Source: Cytobacillus oceanisediminis (GTDB lineage: Bacteria > Bacillota > Bacilli > Bacillales > Cytobacillaceae). From it: a DNA stretch of 64,000 nt. The notes under the pieces are model-generated. The model searched no databases and was not told the DNA's origin. It saw only the letters and a list, made by a program, of their open reading frames with translations. The DNA lies in assembly GCF_003182355.1 (NCBI RefSeq), contig NZ_QGTW01000005.1, forward strand, positions 62,001-126,000. The letters run 5' to 3'. Shown one piece after another: positions 9,502 to 18,650 of this stretch. Each line of letters opens with the position of its first letter. Positions within the stretch are counted from its first letter, which is position 1. The position numbers were made by a program, and so were the translations under genes.

Positions 9502-9538
9502 ATAAAAAAACCCGAGCAGGATATTCCCGCTCGGGGTA
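9502..9538 (-). terminator. Terminator of the InhA-type protease gene
   Basis: On the minus strand, CCCCGAGCGGG, a short loop and CCTGCTCGGG are followed by TTTTTTT, five bases after the protease stop codon. Confidence 0.9.
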
Positions 9539-9542
9539 ATGC

Positions 9543-11378
9543 TTACTTCACACTGCTGTCGAAGTTGTAGAAGAATTTAGCTGTGATTGAGCCGTCTTTG
9601 TTTTCCTTAATGTCTGTTACATGAATTCCGGAGTTAGCTGGTACATCGCTGAAGCCTTTCCAGAAATAGTAAGAACCAGAGTGAACGTTTCCGGATACCG
9701 GAGTAATCTTGCTTCCTGTTTTGAAGAAGTCTCCTGCGTTACCGCGGTTCAAGTTTTTCTCAAGTTCATATAGACCGTCTGCCTGAAGAACTGATAATCC
9801 GTAATGTGTTACTTCAGTGCCATCACTTGCTGTTTGAGACTGGTTGTACTGGAAGCGCTTGTTCATCCAGTTTTCCACATTGTTTGGCCGGAAACCGGCA
9901 GTTTGGTAAAGATTGATGATGTTTTCATCCACATGCCATGCTACTAAGCCATGAGATTCTGCACCTTGGCGGATTAAGCCCTGGTTAAAGCCTTTCTGCT
10001 GAACGTTTTCGAATAAGAAGTATTCAGTTCCGTTTGAGCCTGGTACTTCCATTTTTACGATGCCGTTTTCAGCAGTTGCTTCGTTGATTGGAGGCAAAGT
10101 AATGGTTTGCGGCTTATCTGCAGGCTTCACTTCAATTGGATTTACCCAGCCCAAGAAAATCTTAGAGAATGGGTCAAAATGTGTCGGAGAGTTTCCGCCG
10201 TAAACGGCAGCATCCGGATAGCGCATCCAGGAGCCGCCCGCCATCAAGGAATAGTTGCCGACACCTTCAGAAGTATAAACTGTATCATAGAAATCAGGCA
10301 ATCCTAAAGCATGTCCAAATTCATGGGCATATACCCCTGTTTGGGCTGGGAAAGGACCTGTCTTTTTAGATTCATCGTAAGAATTAGTAGCCGCATCAAA
10401 ACCTGCAACGTTACCGCCGATGCCTGGCTGAATGTTGTAGTTGTTAACGACAACTCCATCATAAGTCATTTCTTCTGCTACTGTTTTATTAATCCAAGCG
10501 CCTTGTGACATACCTGCATGTACATCTGCTGGTTTGCCAGTTTCATAGTATTTACCATAATATAAAGCACTGAGTAGGCTCCACTTGTGAGACCAGAATT
10601 GAGCAGGGTCACGGCTGAATTCTGCCCCTGTTCCTTCATGAATAACGAATATGTTTGGAACTTCTCCATTTTCAGCATACTGGGAGAAGTCAACTTGATC
10701 GTCTGCTGCTTTCAGCAAGTCGCGGATGAATTCACCTGTATGCGCGTCACCATTAACATTTCCAAGTACATATTTGCCGTTTTCAGCATACTTGCCTTCT
10801 TGATCTAAGTAGTATGAAGCACCTTTAGGCATCTCTACCCAGACAAATTCTGTATTTTCCTTACGGACTAAGTTTACTTTTCCATAACTGGATTCTTTAT
10901 AAGCATTTTGCATCGTGCGGTCTTTTGGAACATTTGGACCATCATATTGCTTAAACTGCTCGAGCTCATACGGGTTATATTCATCTCCAAAAATTAAATC
11001 CTCGTAATATTTTGCTGGTACTTGTCCAGGCATATCGCCTTTTGGCTCATCGCCTTCCGGGTATTTTGCCAAAAGAACAAGCACGGGAACATCGCCTGTG
11101 GATTCTCTATATGCCACATGATTATCGCCAGGCTCCTGGAACTTAGCACCATTCTGGGCTGCTTTCTCGGCTGGATCCACCTTCGATAAATCGATACCCA
11201 ATTCCTTAGCTTTTTCACCAAGTTCTGGTGTAACTCCGACATGGTCTGCTAGGCTGATCTGATATTTACTTTCCTGCTTAGCTTGTGTATCTGCCGGTCC
11301 CAATCCTGCAAAAACGGCACTTCCAGCTAAAGCCAGGGATAATGCTGATGTCGATAGAACTTTTAACAAGTGACTCAC
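9543..11378 (-). CDS. Secreted M6-family metallopeptidase (immune inhibitor A-like)
   Basis: 611 residues with a Sec signal peptide (MSHLLKVLSTSALSLALAGS through AVFA) and a zinc site HEFGHALGLPDFYD at about 352-365, the extended HExxHxxGxxD motif of peptidase family M6. It is exported and would degrade extracellular proteins. Compared with full-length InhA it is shorter and lacks most of the C-terminal region. A GGGGAG ribosome site precedes the ATG and a strong terminator follows, so it is monocistronic. Expression is often tied to stationary phase in this family; no specific operator was identified. Confidence 0.88.
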   Translation of the reverse strand: MSHLLKVLSTSALSLALAGSAVFAGLGPADTQAKQESKYQISLADHVGVTPELGEKAKELGIDLSKVDPAEKAAQNGAKFQEPGDNHVAYRESTGDVPVLVLLAKYPEGDEPKGDMPGQVPAKYYEDLIFGDEYNPYELEQFKQYDGPNVPKDRTMQNAYKESSYGKVNLVRKENTEFVWVEMPKGASYYLDQEGKYAENGKYVLGNVNGDAHTGEFIRDLLKAADDQVDFSQYAENGEVPNIFVIHEGTGAEFSRDPAQFWSHKWSLLSALYYGKYYETGKPADVHAGMSQGAWINKTVAEEMTYDGVVVNNYNIQPGIGGNVAGFDAATNSYDESKKTGPFPAQTGVYAHEFGHALGLPDFYDTVYTSEGVGNYSLMAGGSWMRYPDAAVYGGNSPTHFDPFSKIFLGWVNPIEVKPADKPQTITLPPINEATAENGIVKMEVPGSNGTEYFLFENVQQKGFNQGLIRQGAESHGLVAWHVDENIINLYQTAGFRPNNVENWMNKRFQYNQSQTASDGTEVTHYGLSVLQADGLYELEKNLNRGNAGDFFKTGSKITPVSGNVHSGSYYFWKGFSDVPANSGIHVTDIKENKDGSITAKFFYNFDSSVK

Positions 11379-11593
11379 TCCCCTATTACTATTTATTTCT
11401 ATAATCTAAATAGTACAAAAGATTCAGTATTTTCAAAATAGGAATATAGGATGGTTTAGTAGAATGTTCCGTGGTCCTAAAGACTTATTTTTTCAGAAAA
11501 ATTACAGGTGAAAAGATCATTTCCAAAGTAAAATTTCTTTTATCGGGTTAATGATTTATAATAGAGGGATATGTAAATAAAGGAGATTTTAAC

Positions 11594-11782
11594 ATGACTC
11601 ATATAGACGAAAACGAAAGAAAAAAGATTAGCCTTAAAGAAGCAATGAAGCAGCAGCTTGAGAGTAAAAAGCAAAACCAATCTGGGGGCAAATTTAATAA
11701 TAGCCCTGTGAAGTCGGCTAAGGCATTGAAAAGCCAGCAAACGAAAAAAACGAATAATCAGCGGAAACGGACGGGTGTGTAA
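11594..11782 (+). CDS. Small basic protein of unknown function
   Basis: 62 residues, MTHIDENERKKISLKEAMKQ and onward, very rich in Lys, Gln, Asn and Ser, without membrane segments and probably largely disordered apart from one N-terminal helix. AAAGGAGA precedes the ATG by about seven bases. Its stop overlaps the start of ywbE (TAATG), so the two are translated together. Function unknown; the charge suggests nucleic acid or ribosome contact, which is only a guess. Confidence 0.65.
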   Translation: MTHIDENERKKISLKEAMKQQLESKKQNQSGGKFNNSPVKSAKALKSQQTKKTNNQRKRTGV

Positions 11783-11979
11783 TGAATGGACAAAATCGGG
11801 CAAACATTGCCCCTGGAAACAAAGTAAAGATTGTATTAAAAAAGGATCAGCGAACGGGAACTCTGACTGAAGGAACAGTAAAAGATATTTTAACGAAATC
11901 GCCTACCCACCCTCATGGAATCAAGGTGAGGCTAGAGGACGGACAGGTCGGCCGGGTGAAGGAAATTTTACGCGATTAA
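11782..11979 (+). CDS. ywbE: YwbE family protein
   Basis: 65 residues recognisable as the conserved YwbE family: MNGQNRANIAPGNKVKIVLK, then DQRTGTLTEGTVKDILTKSP and THPHGIKVRLEDGQVGRVKEI. This pattern looks like a small SH3/KOW-like beta barrel. The biochemical role is not established. It is coupled to the preceding small basic protein through a TAATG overlap. Confidence 0.85.
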   Translation: MNGQNRANIAPGNKVKIVLKKDQRTGTLTEGTVKDILTKSPTHPHGIKVRLEDGQVGRVKEILRD

Positions 11980-12043
11980 GGACAATCTTCTTTTGGAAAG
12001 ATGAATCCCTTGGCATCTAGATTTTTTTACTTGGAGGGAAGCC

Positions 12044-13297
12044 TTGGTTACACTGATCAAACCTTTACTGGTTAATATAACGATACTATTTTCTTTTACA
12101 TTTAACGGGAATTTGTTTTTTCCTTTTCAAACAAAAATCCCTCTTACATTAAAACAAAAATTAATATATGGACTGCTCGGCTCATTTGGAGCCCTTCTGT
12201 GCATGTTTTACCCGATTGAAACTTTGGGTGAAACACACTTTGATTTAAGAATGGTCGCCATCATGATTGTCACTCTGTATGCAGGATGGCTGCCTGGATC
12301 CATGGTGCTTGCGAGTGTTGTCATGATCCGCTATTTGATTGGCGGACAGTTTATCCAAATCGGGATTTTGGTTTCTGTGCTAGCCTTTGTTGTTACCTTT
12401 GCCTTTAGAAGGATCTTCCTGAACTCTAAGCACAAGGTCCTGTCAGGGACTTTGATTGCACTCTTATATTTCTCTATTTATATTTCCATCCTCGCTTCTG
12501 CGGTCATTTTTTTGGATACCTTCTTTTACTTGGTTTATTTCATGGCGTTTTATATTACATTTATCGCCCTGATTTTTGTCATCGAAAGTCTGTTCAGGAT
12601 TAATAAGCAAATCAATGAGATGATGTATGTTGATAAGCTTACTATGGTCGGCCAGCTTGCTGCTTCCTTTGCCCATGAAATCCGAAATCCCTTATCAACT
12701 GTCAGGGGTTTCATCCAATTTCTGAGTCAGGATACTTCTGATGAAAACTTAAAAAAGTATTCGCCGCTTATTTTAGAGGAGCTGGATCGGACAAACAGCA
12801 TTATTACGAATTATCTCAAAGTCTCTAAACCTGAACAGTTTCAGCTTTCTAATGTACCGTTGCATAAGGTTATTCAGGATTGTGTTCTTCTTATGAGGCC
12901 GCTTGCTTCTTACTCCAATGTAGTGATTGATTATGAGGACACCGATCCTTTTTATGTGCACGGGGATGAGCACTATTTGAAACAAGCAATCATGAATGTC
13001 GTTAAAAATGCAATTGAATCGATCCCGGAACAGGGAATTGTAAAAATCCGCACCCTCGCAGACTTTTATCAAAACACGGTTGAAGTCAGTATTGAGGACA
13101 ACGGACGGGGGATGACATCCGAACAATTGCAGCAAATCGGACTGCCTTTTTATACAACGAAAACAAAAGGCACTGGGCTAGGCAGCATGGTTACGAATAA
13201 AATTATCCGCGAAATGGAAGGATCCATTGAATATGAAAGCACGATCGCCAAAGGAACAACCGTTAAAATCGTGCTGCCCTTGTTGAAGAGCGAATAG
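12044..13297 (+). CDS. KinB-like membrane sensor histidine kinase
   Basis: 417 residues: about six hydrophobic segments (1-185), a HisKA domain with the phosphoacceptor His in SFAHEIRNPLSTVRGFIQFL (about 207-226), and a HATPase with NVVKNAIESIP, EDNGRGMT and TKGTGLGSMVT. This organisation and the 5TM-type sensor match the KinB group, which in Bacillus can feed the Spo0A phosphorelay. No response regulator is adjacent, as usual for orphan sporulation kinases. The start is TTG at 12044 with GGAGGG five bases upstream. A second kinase of the same design is at 26253. Confidence 0.8.
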   Translation: MVTLIKPLLVNITILFSFTFNGNLFFPFQTKIPLTLKQKLIYGLLGSFGALLCMFYPIETLGETHFDLRMVAIMIVTLYAGWLPGSMVLASVVMIRYLIGGQFIQIGILVSVLAFVVTFAFRRIFLNSKHKVLSGTLIALLYFSIYISILASAVIFLDTFFYLVYFMAFYITFIALIFVIESLFRINKQINEMMYVDKLTMVGQLAASFAHEIRNPLSTVRGFIQFLSQDTSDENLKKYSPLILEELDRTNSIITNYLKVSKPEQFQLSNVPLHKVIQDCVLLMRPLASYSNVVIDYEDTDPFYVHGDEHYLKQAIMNVVKNAIESIPEQGIVKIRTLADFYQNTVEVSIEDNGRGMTSEQLQQIGLPFYTTKTKGTGLGSMVTNKIIREMEGSIEYESTIAKGTTVKIVLPLLKSE

Positions 13298-13298
13298 T

Positions 13299-13337
13299 GA
13301 AAAGAGTGCCAGCTCGAATGAGCGGCACTCTTTTTAT
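13299..13337 (+). terminator. Terminator after the KinB-like kinase
   Basis: AAAGAGTGCC, an imperfect inner loop and GGCACTCTTTTT form a U-tailed hairpin right after the stop codon. Confidence 0.88.
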
Positions 13338-13363
13338 TGTAAATATATCAAGCATTGAAGGCA

Positions 13364-13387
13364 ATTCAATCAAACGTTTGATTGAAT
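13364..13387. repeat. Perfect palindrome, copy 2 of 3 (24 bp here)
   Basis: Same 20-mer as at 1424 with two further matching pairs on each side. It lies between the convergent kinase and exonuclease genes, two bases from the exonuclease stop, so it is not at any obvious promoter. Confidence 0.8.
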
Positions 13388-13389
13388 AT

Positions 13390-13998
13390 TTATCCAAGCC
13401 TGCCCTGTGCTGCAGGCTGATATTTTCTCATTGGGCCTTTAGTAAGGACATCCAGCATATACAGATGCCCTTTAGGATTTGTTTTTTTCAGCAGCTCCAT
13501 CAAGTATGTAATATCATCCATGGCACGGTGTGTCTGGCTGTCTGCAATTTGGTGGGATTGCAGAAGTGTCAGAAGCTTGCTGTCGGTAAAACCGTAGTCC
13601 TTCCATGGAACGCTTCTCATGGTGCAAAACCACTTTAATTCATTTACATCTTCGGGATACATCCGATACAAAAAGCTTCTGTCAAAGGAAGCATTATGCG
13701 CAAATGCGGCATCGGCATGATAGAAGTATTTTTTTATTTTCATATCATCAAAGCTTTTCCCGCTGACGGCTTCATAGGGAATCCCATGGACTCTGAAAGC
13801 GCGGCTGTAATTGTTTTTCGCAGATTTGCTGATTGGTTCTCTTAAAAAAGAGTCCTTGTTCTTGATATCAAGGATCTCTCCTGTATCGGCACGATAAGAA
13901 AAAAGCTTCAAAGCCAATTCTATGATCTCATCGGAATTCGGCCCTAGTCCCGTCGTCTCCACATCTAGCAGCAATCCCATTTTTTCCTGGTTTCTCAT
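13390..13998 (-). CDS. 3'-5' exonuclease of the DnaQ/DEDDh type
   Basis: 202 residues with exonuclease motifs in order: Exo I LLDVETTGL (Asp and Glu), Exo II in FAHNASFDRSFL, and Exo III HRAMDDITYLMELL, whose His-x4-Asp spacing marks the DEDDh class. It would degrade DNA or RNA 3' ends with two metal ions. It is a stand-alone domain without polymerase or helicase partners, similar to the accessory exonucleases of Bacillus. GGAGG lies seven bases before the ATG. Confidence 0.8.
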   Translation of the reverse strand: MRNQEKMGLLLDVETTGLGPNSDEIIELALKLFSYRADTGEILDIKNKDSFLREPISKSAKNNYSRAFRVHGIPYEAVSGKSFDDMKIKKYFYHADAAFAHNASFDRSFLYRMYPEDVNELKWFCTMRSVPWKDYGFTDSKLLTLLQSHQIADSQTHRAMDDITYLMELLKKTNPKGHLYMLDVLTKGPMRKYQPAAQGRLG

Positions 13999-14069
13999 GG
14001 CCAGCCTCCTCTATTTGTTTTTATTAAGCATATAATAGAGAAGTGCTGAATGCCAGCAGGATATTTCTG

Positions 14070-14294
14070 TTATATTTTTTTATTATTTTTTAAGCGGTCA
14101 ACATAATCGGCATGATAGTTTTGGTGCATATATTCCCGGTTTTTCATGGAATAAAAATAGCCTGTCGCTAGAGAAAGAAAAGCGAATATAAAGCCAACCG
14201 TAAAACCGAATGAATGATAGCCCAGCACAATGCTGATGACGGTAGTAAGCAGTAAAGCTAGTAAGATGTAAAATAGTATATTTTTATTTTTCAA
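14070..14294 (-). CDS. Small two-TM membrane protein
   Basis: 74 residues, not recognised. Two hydrophobic helices (ILFYILLALLLTTVISIVLG and FTVGFIFAFLSLATGYFYSM) are followed by a polar tail rich in Tyr, His and Lys. The start is TTG with AAGGAG nine bases upstream. It lies downstream of the exonuclease promoter region as its own unit. Confidence 0.55.
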   Translation of the reverse strand: MKNKNILFYILLALLLTTVISIVLGYHSFGFTVGFIFAFLSLATGYFYSMKNREYMHQNYHADYVDRLKNNKKI

Positions 14295-14370
14295 TGTGGC
14301 AGCTCCTTTTTTATTGGATATAAAACCTTTTTGGGTATTTTTCTGGATATATGAATTACTGTCGGAAGTT

Positions 14371-14454
14371 TGTGTGCAACTTTCTGGATATTGCGTGCAA
14401 CTTTTCTCTTTTATGAACCACTTTTCGAATTTTTCGTGCAGCTCTTATTTTTAT
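14371..14454. repeat. Degenerate tandem array with 21-bp period
   Basis: Four units of 21 bp: TGTGTGCAACTTTCTGG..., TGCGTGCAACTTTTCTC..., ATGAACCACTTTTCGAA... and TCGTGCAGCTCTTATTT.... The first two are closest (GTGCAACTTT in phase at 14374 and 14395); the others keep the phase with decay. The rest of the 14295-14898 intergenic stretch shows no convincing gene. Confidence 0.5.
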
Positions 14455-14898
14455 GCCTCATTCGGCTAAGGCAAAAATACAATTCCTTATTATTATATCA
14501 AAAAATGAATCGAAACCGCTGTTTCATTCGTAAGAATAGTAATAGTATATTAGGATACTTTTTCCATGATTGGCCTTGTTATTACACAGTCGTTGTGATC
14601 GTGCTGTTCCTAATATTCGTATGAGGCAGTACACTTCAAAAACGCTTATTGGCTGATATGAGGGTTTTCCTTTCGCCAGGTGTTTGTGAATCGCAATGAT
14701 GGCGGGGAGACTTGGGAGTGATTTGATAATTTGAGGAGTAGAGCAAGGAAACAATCAAATAAAAGATTACTGTCACCGTCAAAACCATAGCGGCCATTAT
14801 TCAGAATGAAAACTTATCAAAAAAGCTAAAACTTGAAAGAGAGTGAAAACCCATCCATAATAGGATAATCATAGAAAAAATGGAGGTGCCTTAAAAAC

Positions 14899-15855
14899 TT
14901 GACATACATACTTTTACTCATAGGGTTTGCCCTCCTGATTGCAGGGGCGAACTTTTTTGTGGAGGGAGCCTCGAAAATTGCCGGCTTCCTGAACATTTCT
15001 CCGCTTTTGATTGGTTTAACGATTGTGGCGTTTGGTACCAGTTCGCCGGAAGCGACGGTCAGTATTCTGGCGGCGCTAAAGGGTAATGCGGACGTGGCGC
15101 TTGGCAATGTAATCGGAAGTAATATTTTTAATATTACGCTCGTAGTCGGGATTACAGCCATGATTAATCCCCTGAAGGTGGAAAGCGAGACGATCCGAAA
15201 AGAGATTCCTTTTACCTTGCTGGCGAGCACAGCCTTGATGATTTTTATCAGTGATAGAGTATTGGAATCCGTCAGCGAAGACATTGTGACCCGCGGTGAT
15301 GGACTGATTCTGCTCTTGATTTTTGCCATATTCATGTATTATTTGTTTGAAGTGGCGAGAAAAAGCCGCAGCAATACGCAGAGCGAGGATGTAAAAACAA
15401 GTAGCTCCATATGGACGAAGCAAATTCTGGTTACCTTGGCCGGCCTTGCAGCGATCATTTTTGGGGGAGATTTGGTGGTCAGAAGCAGCACTGAGATTGC
15501 AGTTTCGTTGGGAATGAGCGAAACACTGGTTGGATTGACGATTGTAGCAGTGGGTACCTCCCTTCCGGAATTGGTCACCTCCATTACAGCAGCAATTAAA
15601 AAGCAAAGTGAGATTGCGCTTGGGAACATTGTTGGAAGCAATATCTTTAATATTCTCTTTGTTCTTGGTGCGGCCGCAGCAATTACTCCGCTGGGCGTTG
15701 ATCCAAAAATTGTAGTGGATATAACGATCATGATTCTGCTGACAATTGTGCTTCTGGCGTGTTCCAGAACCCACTATGCAGTAGGAAAATATGAAGGCAG
15801 CTTCCTTGCAGCAGCTTATATTATTTACTTGATTTATATTATTGTACGGAATTAA
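14899..15855 (+). CDS. Calcium/sodium antiporter (CaCA family, YrbG-like)
   Basis: 318 residues with about ten membrane helices and the two inverted alpha repeats of the cation exchanger family: VAFGTSSPEATVSI with LGNVIGSNIFNITLV in the first half, and VAVGTSLPELVTSITA with LGNIVGSNIFNILFV in the second. The acidic residues in these repeats bind the cations. It should exchange Na+ or H+ for Ca2+ across the membrane. The start is TTG at 14899, 11 bases after GGAGGT; no better start exists downstream. Confidence 0.88.
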   Translation: MTYILLLIGFALLIAGANFFVEGASKIAGFLNISPLLIGLTIVAFGTSSPEATVSILAALKGNADVALGNVIGSNIFNITLVVGITAMINPLKVESETIRKEIPFTLLASTALMIFISDRVLESVSEDIVTRGDGLILLLIFAIFMYYLFEVARKSRSNTQSEDVKTSSSIWTKQILVTLAGLAAIIFGGDLVVRSSTEIAVSLGMSETLVGLTIVAVGTSLPELVTSITAAIKKQSEIALGNIVGSNIFNILFVLGAAAAITPLGVDPKIVVDITIMILLTIVLLACSRTHYAVGKYEGSFLAAAYIIYLIYIIVRN

Positions 15856-15868
15856 TTAATAGTAATAA

Positions 15869-15908
15869 ATAATCCCTTAGCCAAGCTGGCTGAGGGATTA
15901 TCTTTTTA
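15869..15908. terminator. Terminator between antiporter and Vpr-type protease
   Basis: AATCCCTTAGCCA, a 3-base loop and TGGCTGAGGGATT are followed by ATCTTTTT on the plus strand. It lies between convergent genes and may serve both. Confidence 0.85.
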
Positions 15909-15911
15909 AGA

Positions 15912-18350
15912 TTATTTGATTTGGAAGTTAACCCCCCGCTGAGTTGTAACCCCAGTTTTCGTAGCATTTACATAAAGATTATAGTAGCCTGTTCCAAGTT
16001 TCACACCATTTACTGTTCCATCCCAAGCAAATGTATTATAACCTTCAAGAGCACTTTCATGCTCTGAGACTATACCTAAAAACTGAACTGGAGTTCCCTG
16101 GGCATTAGCAGTATAGACGAAAAACTTTACATCCTCTGCTCCACGTGGAAAGTACGCTGTAATGCCAGTTGGCCCATTGCTGTCTTGTGACACAGAGATG
16201 CTCGTAACCCGAGGGTAATCAGGCTCTTTTACGAAAAGAATGGTTGGAATATCCAAAACTTCTGTACCATTGGATACTATAATAGAACCTTCATAGTAGC
16301 CAGGCACTAATTTCCCTGCATCGACTTGGACATTTAGATTTACTTTCTGTGATTGACCTGCATTTACCTTTAGGTTATTGCTTGCAGAAACCTTAATGGC
16401 ATCTGAGTATTCGCCAAATTCTACATCAAAGCTGTATGTTTGGCGCTCCTCTGAGAGATTCTTAATTGTGAAATGCTGTTTTTCTACTTGCTTGCCCTGA
16501 TCTTTGTAGAAAACACCGAATGAATGGCTTCCAGGAGTGGCAAGTGTTTTAGTATTGATTGCCTTCAGCGGGCGGATGCTTCCTGTACCTTGTGTATTGT
16601 GCGGATATGCTTTTCCAGTGGCTGGATCAATTAAATCTTCAGCTGTGTTCATTAATGCTGCTTTTACGTCATCCACATTCCATTCCGGATGTGCTTCTAA
16701 AAGTAAAGCGGCTGCTCCTGCAACATGCGGAGATGCCATACTTGTTCCCTGCATTGCTGCATAGCCATGCGGCTGATCTGCATTATGTGTAGGAACGGTA
16801 CTAGTAATATTTACACCAGGAGCAGAAACATCGGGCTTAATCATCCATGTATCAATGACAGGTCCTCTTGAAGAGAATCCAGCAACAGTTTCGCCTACTT
16901 TATTAGAGAATTCAATATTAAAAGATATAGTGTTATTTCCTTTTTCCAATTCGGCTAGAAGCTTTTGACCGTCTGAAAGTTCCGTTTTAATTGTAGGAAC
17001 TGCCATACCGGGAACATCTGCATGCTCACCAGCAACATTGTTGAAAATAATCGCTCCGGCTGCGCCAGCATTCTTTGCATTTGCTGCTTTATCAACAAAT
17101 GCAAAATCTCCCCGGCTGATTAAAGCAATTTTCCCGGTAAGGTCCTTACCTTCAAAATCTGAAGCAGCACCCAAGCCAACGTAAACAAATTCATATTCTC
17201 TACTATTTAAGGCTAATAGTTCTTCATCACTCGGGAAGCCCATTACTTTCGCAGTTGGGTACTCTACTCCCTCAGAAGTAGAAATAACAGAATTATAAAC
17301 ATTGTAAGGAAGCTGTGTTGCTCCTACAGAAATTGCTTCACGTGAAGTTCCTGGAGAACCGACAGTCCAGTTACTTGGACCGCTGTTACCGTTTGAAGTG
17401 ACTGCTACGACACCTTCAGCCATTGCCCAATCCAAAGCGATGCTGGTTGCCCAATCTGGATTATTTATGGAAGCACCCAATGAAAGATTCATAACATCTG
17501 CGCCATCCTGAACAGCTTTTTCAATGCCTGCTACAACGTTTTCAGTCGTTCCGCTTCCACCAGGCCCCAATACACGATAGCCAAGAAGCTCTGCATCAGG
17601 TGCTACTCCTTTAATGGTTCCATTAGCTGCAACGGTTCCAGCAACGTGTGTCCCATGTTGGGTTTGCGCTCCTCTAGGATCACCTTTTGGAGTTTCCTGA
17701 GGATCCTCGTCATTGTCTACAAAATCATAACCTTTATACTCCCCAAAAGCATGGACAAGATCAGGATGAGTGTAATCAACTCCCGTATCAATTACAGCAA
17801 CAGTAATTCCTTCACCTGTAAAACCGGCATCCCATGCTTGATCCGCGCCAATAAATGGAGCACTATCAAACATATTCGGGCTAATGGCATCCTCAGCGGT
17901 TTCTTCCGCTTCGCCAACTGTTGTTACTGTATAGGCAACATCAGGATATACAGCCTTTACTCCCGGCACGGAAAGCAAGGCAGGAATCTTATTTTCAGGC
18001 AATTCTAGTGAAAAACCTGAAAATACATAGTCATATTCCCGATTCACTTTTGCATTTTTTACTGCTTTATTCAAATTCGATTTTACTTGATTGCGAGCTT
18101 TAGATAGGTTCGCTTTTGATTGGCTCTTCCCTTTATGTTTTGCTTCAACAATGGATGGTTCTGTTAGCTCAACAATGACAGATGCAGTATTGGCAGAACT
18201 TAAATCATAATCACCAAATAATTCAGCTAATTCAGGTTCTGCTGCATTCCTGGCATTACTGCTTGCAGCTCCTGCGCCAACTCCCATAGAAGAAAAAGTT
18301 AGCAGAAACACGAGCGAGAGGATAAAGGATTTAAAAGACCTTTTCGACAT
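15912..18350 (-). CDS. vpr: Vpr-like extracellular subtilisin (S8) with PA domain
   Basis: 812 residues: signal peptide (1-29), an I9-type propeptide (about 50-145), then the subtilase domain with catalytic Asp188 in AVIDTGVDYTHPDL, His232 in QHGTHVAGTVA and Ser537 in GTSMASPHVAGAAALL. A protease-associated insertion lies at about 385-470 (GKIALISRGDFAF). The C-terminal 200 residues are beta-rich and end without an anchor, consistent with release to the medium. The order and size match Bacillus Vpr, a minor extracellular serine protease used for peptide scavenging. Confidence 0.92.
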   Translation of the reverse strand: MSKRSFKSFILSLVFLLTFSSMGVGAGAASSNARNAAEPELAELFGDYDLSSANTASVIVELTEPSIVEAKHKGKSQSKANLSKARNQVKSNLNKAVKNAKVNREYDYVFSGFSLELPENKIPALLSVPGVKAVYPDVAYTVTTVGEAEETAEDAISPNMFDSAPFIGADQAWDAGFTGEGITVAVIDTGVDYTHPDLVHAFGEYKGYDFVDNDEDPQETPKGDPRGAQTQHGTHVAGTVAANGTIKGVAPDAELLGYRVLGPGGSGTTENVVAGIEKAVQDGADVMNLSLGASINNPDWATSIALDWAMAEGVVAVTSNGNSGPSNWTVGSPGTSREAISVGATQLPYNVYNSVISTSEGVEYPTAKVMGFPSDEELLALNSREYEFVYVGLGAASDFEGKDLTGKIALISRGDFAFVDKAANAKNAGAAGAIIFNNVAGEHADVPGMAVPTIKTELSDGQKLLAELEKGNNTISFNIEFSNKVGETVAGFSSRGPVIDTWMIKPDVSAPGVNITSTVPTHNADQPHGYAAMQGTSMASPHVAGAAALLLEAHPEWNVDDVKAALMNTAEDLIDPATGKAYPHNTQGTGSIRPLKAINTKTLATPGSHSFGVFYKDQGKQVEKQHFTIKNLSEERQTYSFDVEFGEYSDAIKVSASNNLKVNAGQSQKVNLNVQVDAGKLVPGYYEGSIIVSNGTEVLDIPTILFVKEPDYPRVTSISVSQDSNGPTGITAYFPRGAEDVKFFVYTANAQGTPVQFLGIVSEHESALEGYNTFAWDGTVNGVKLGTGYYNLYVNATKTGVTTQRGVNFQIK

Positions 18351-18650
18351 TTTTATAGTTCAACCCCTATTTTTTATTTTTAACGCGCGCTTTATCTTCC
18401 ACCTCCAAAATGCGCAAAAAATGATAAAATTTGTAAAACAATTAATAAAATTCTGCTAATAATCCCTTTTTACCTTGAGTACAAAGATTCATAATCGACG
18501 GATGTTTCTAGTCTTTTAGACTCATTTCCGAAATAAAAAAGTCCCGCCAACTAACGGAACTTTTAAGAAATTATTTCTATATATTAATAGTTTACCGACT
18601 AGACCTGTAAAAAAGGAAAAGTATAGAGCGATGCTAAACGTATCGATGCT
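18351..18650. other. Intergenic region upstream of vpr with a GNAT-gene terminator
   Basis: AT-rich upstream region of the vpr-type gene. At 18537-18570, an AAAAGTCCCG/CGGAACTTTT hairpin with one mismatch, T-rich on the minus strand, probably ends the GNAT transcript that starts at 19469. Nothing else was recognised. Confidence 0.5.

Noticed and set aside
15076-15774. 232-codon minus-strand ORF
   Set aside because: It is antisense to the exchanger gene, whose alpha repeats are clear; the translation has no family character and is rich in Asn, Gln and Cys as shadows often are.
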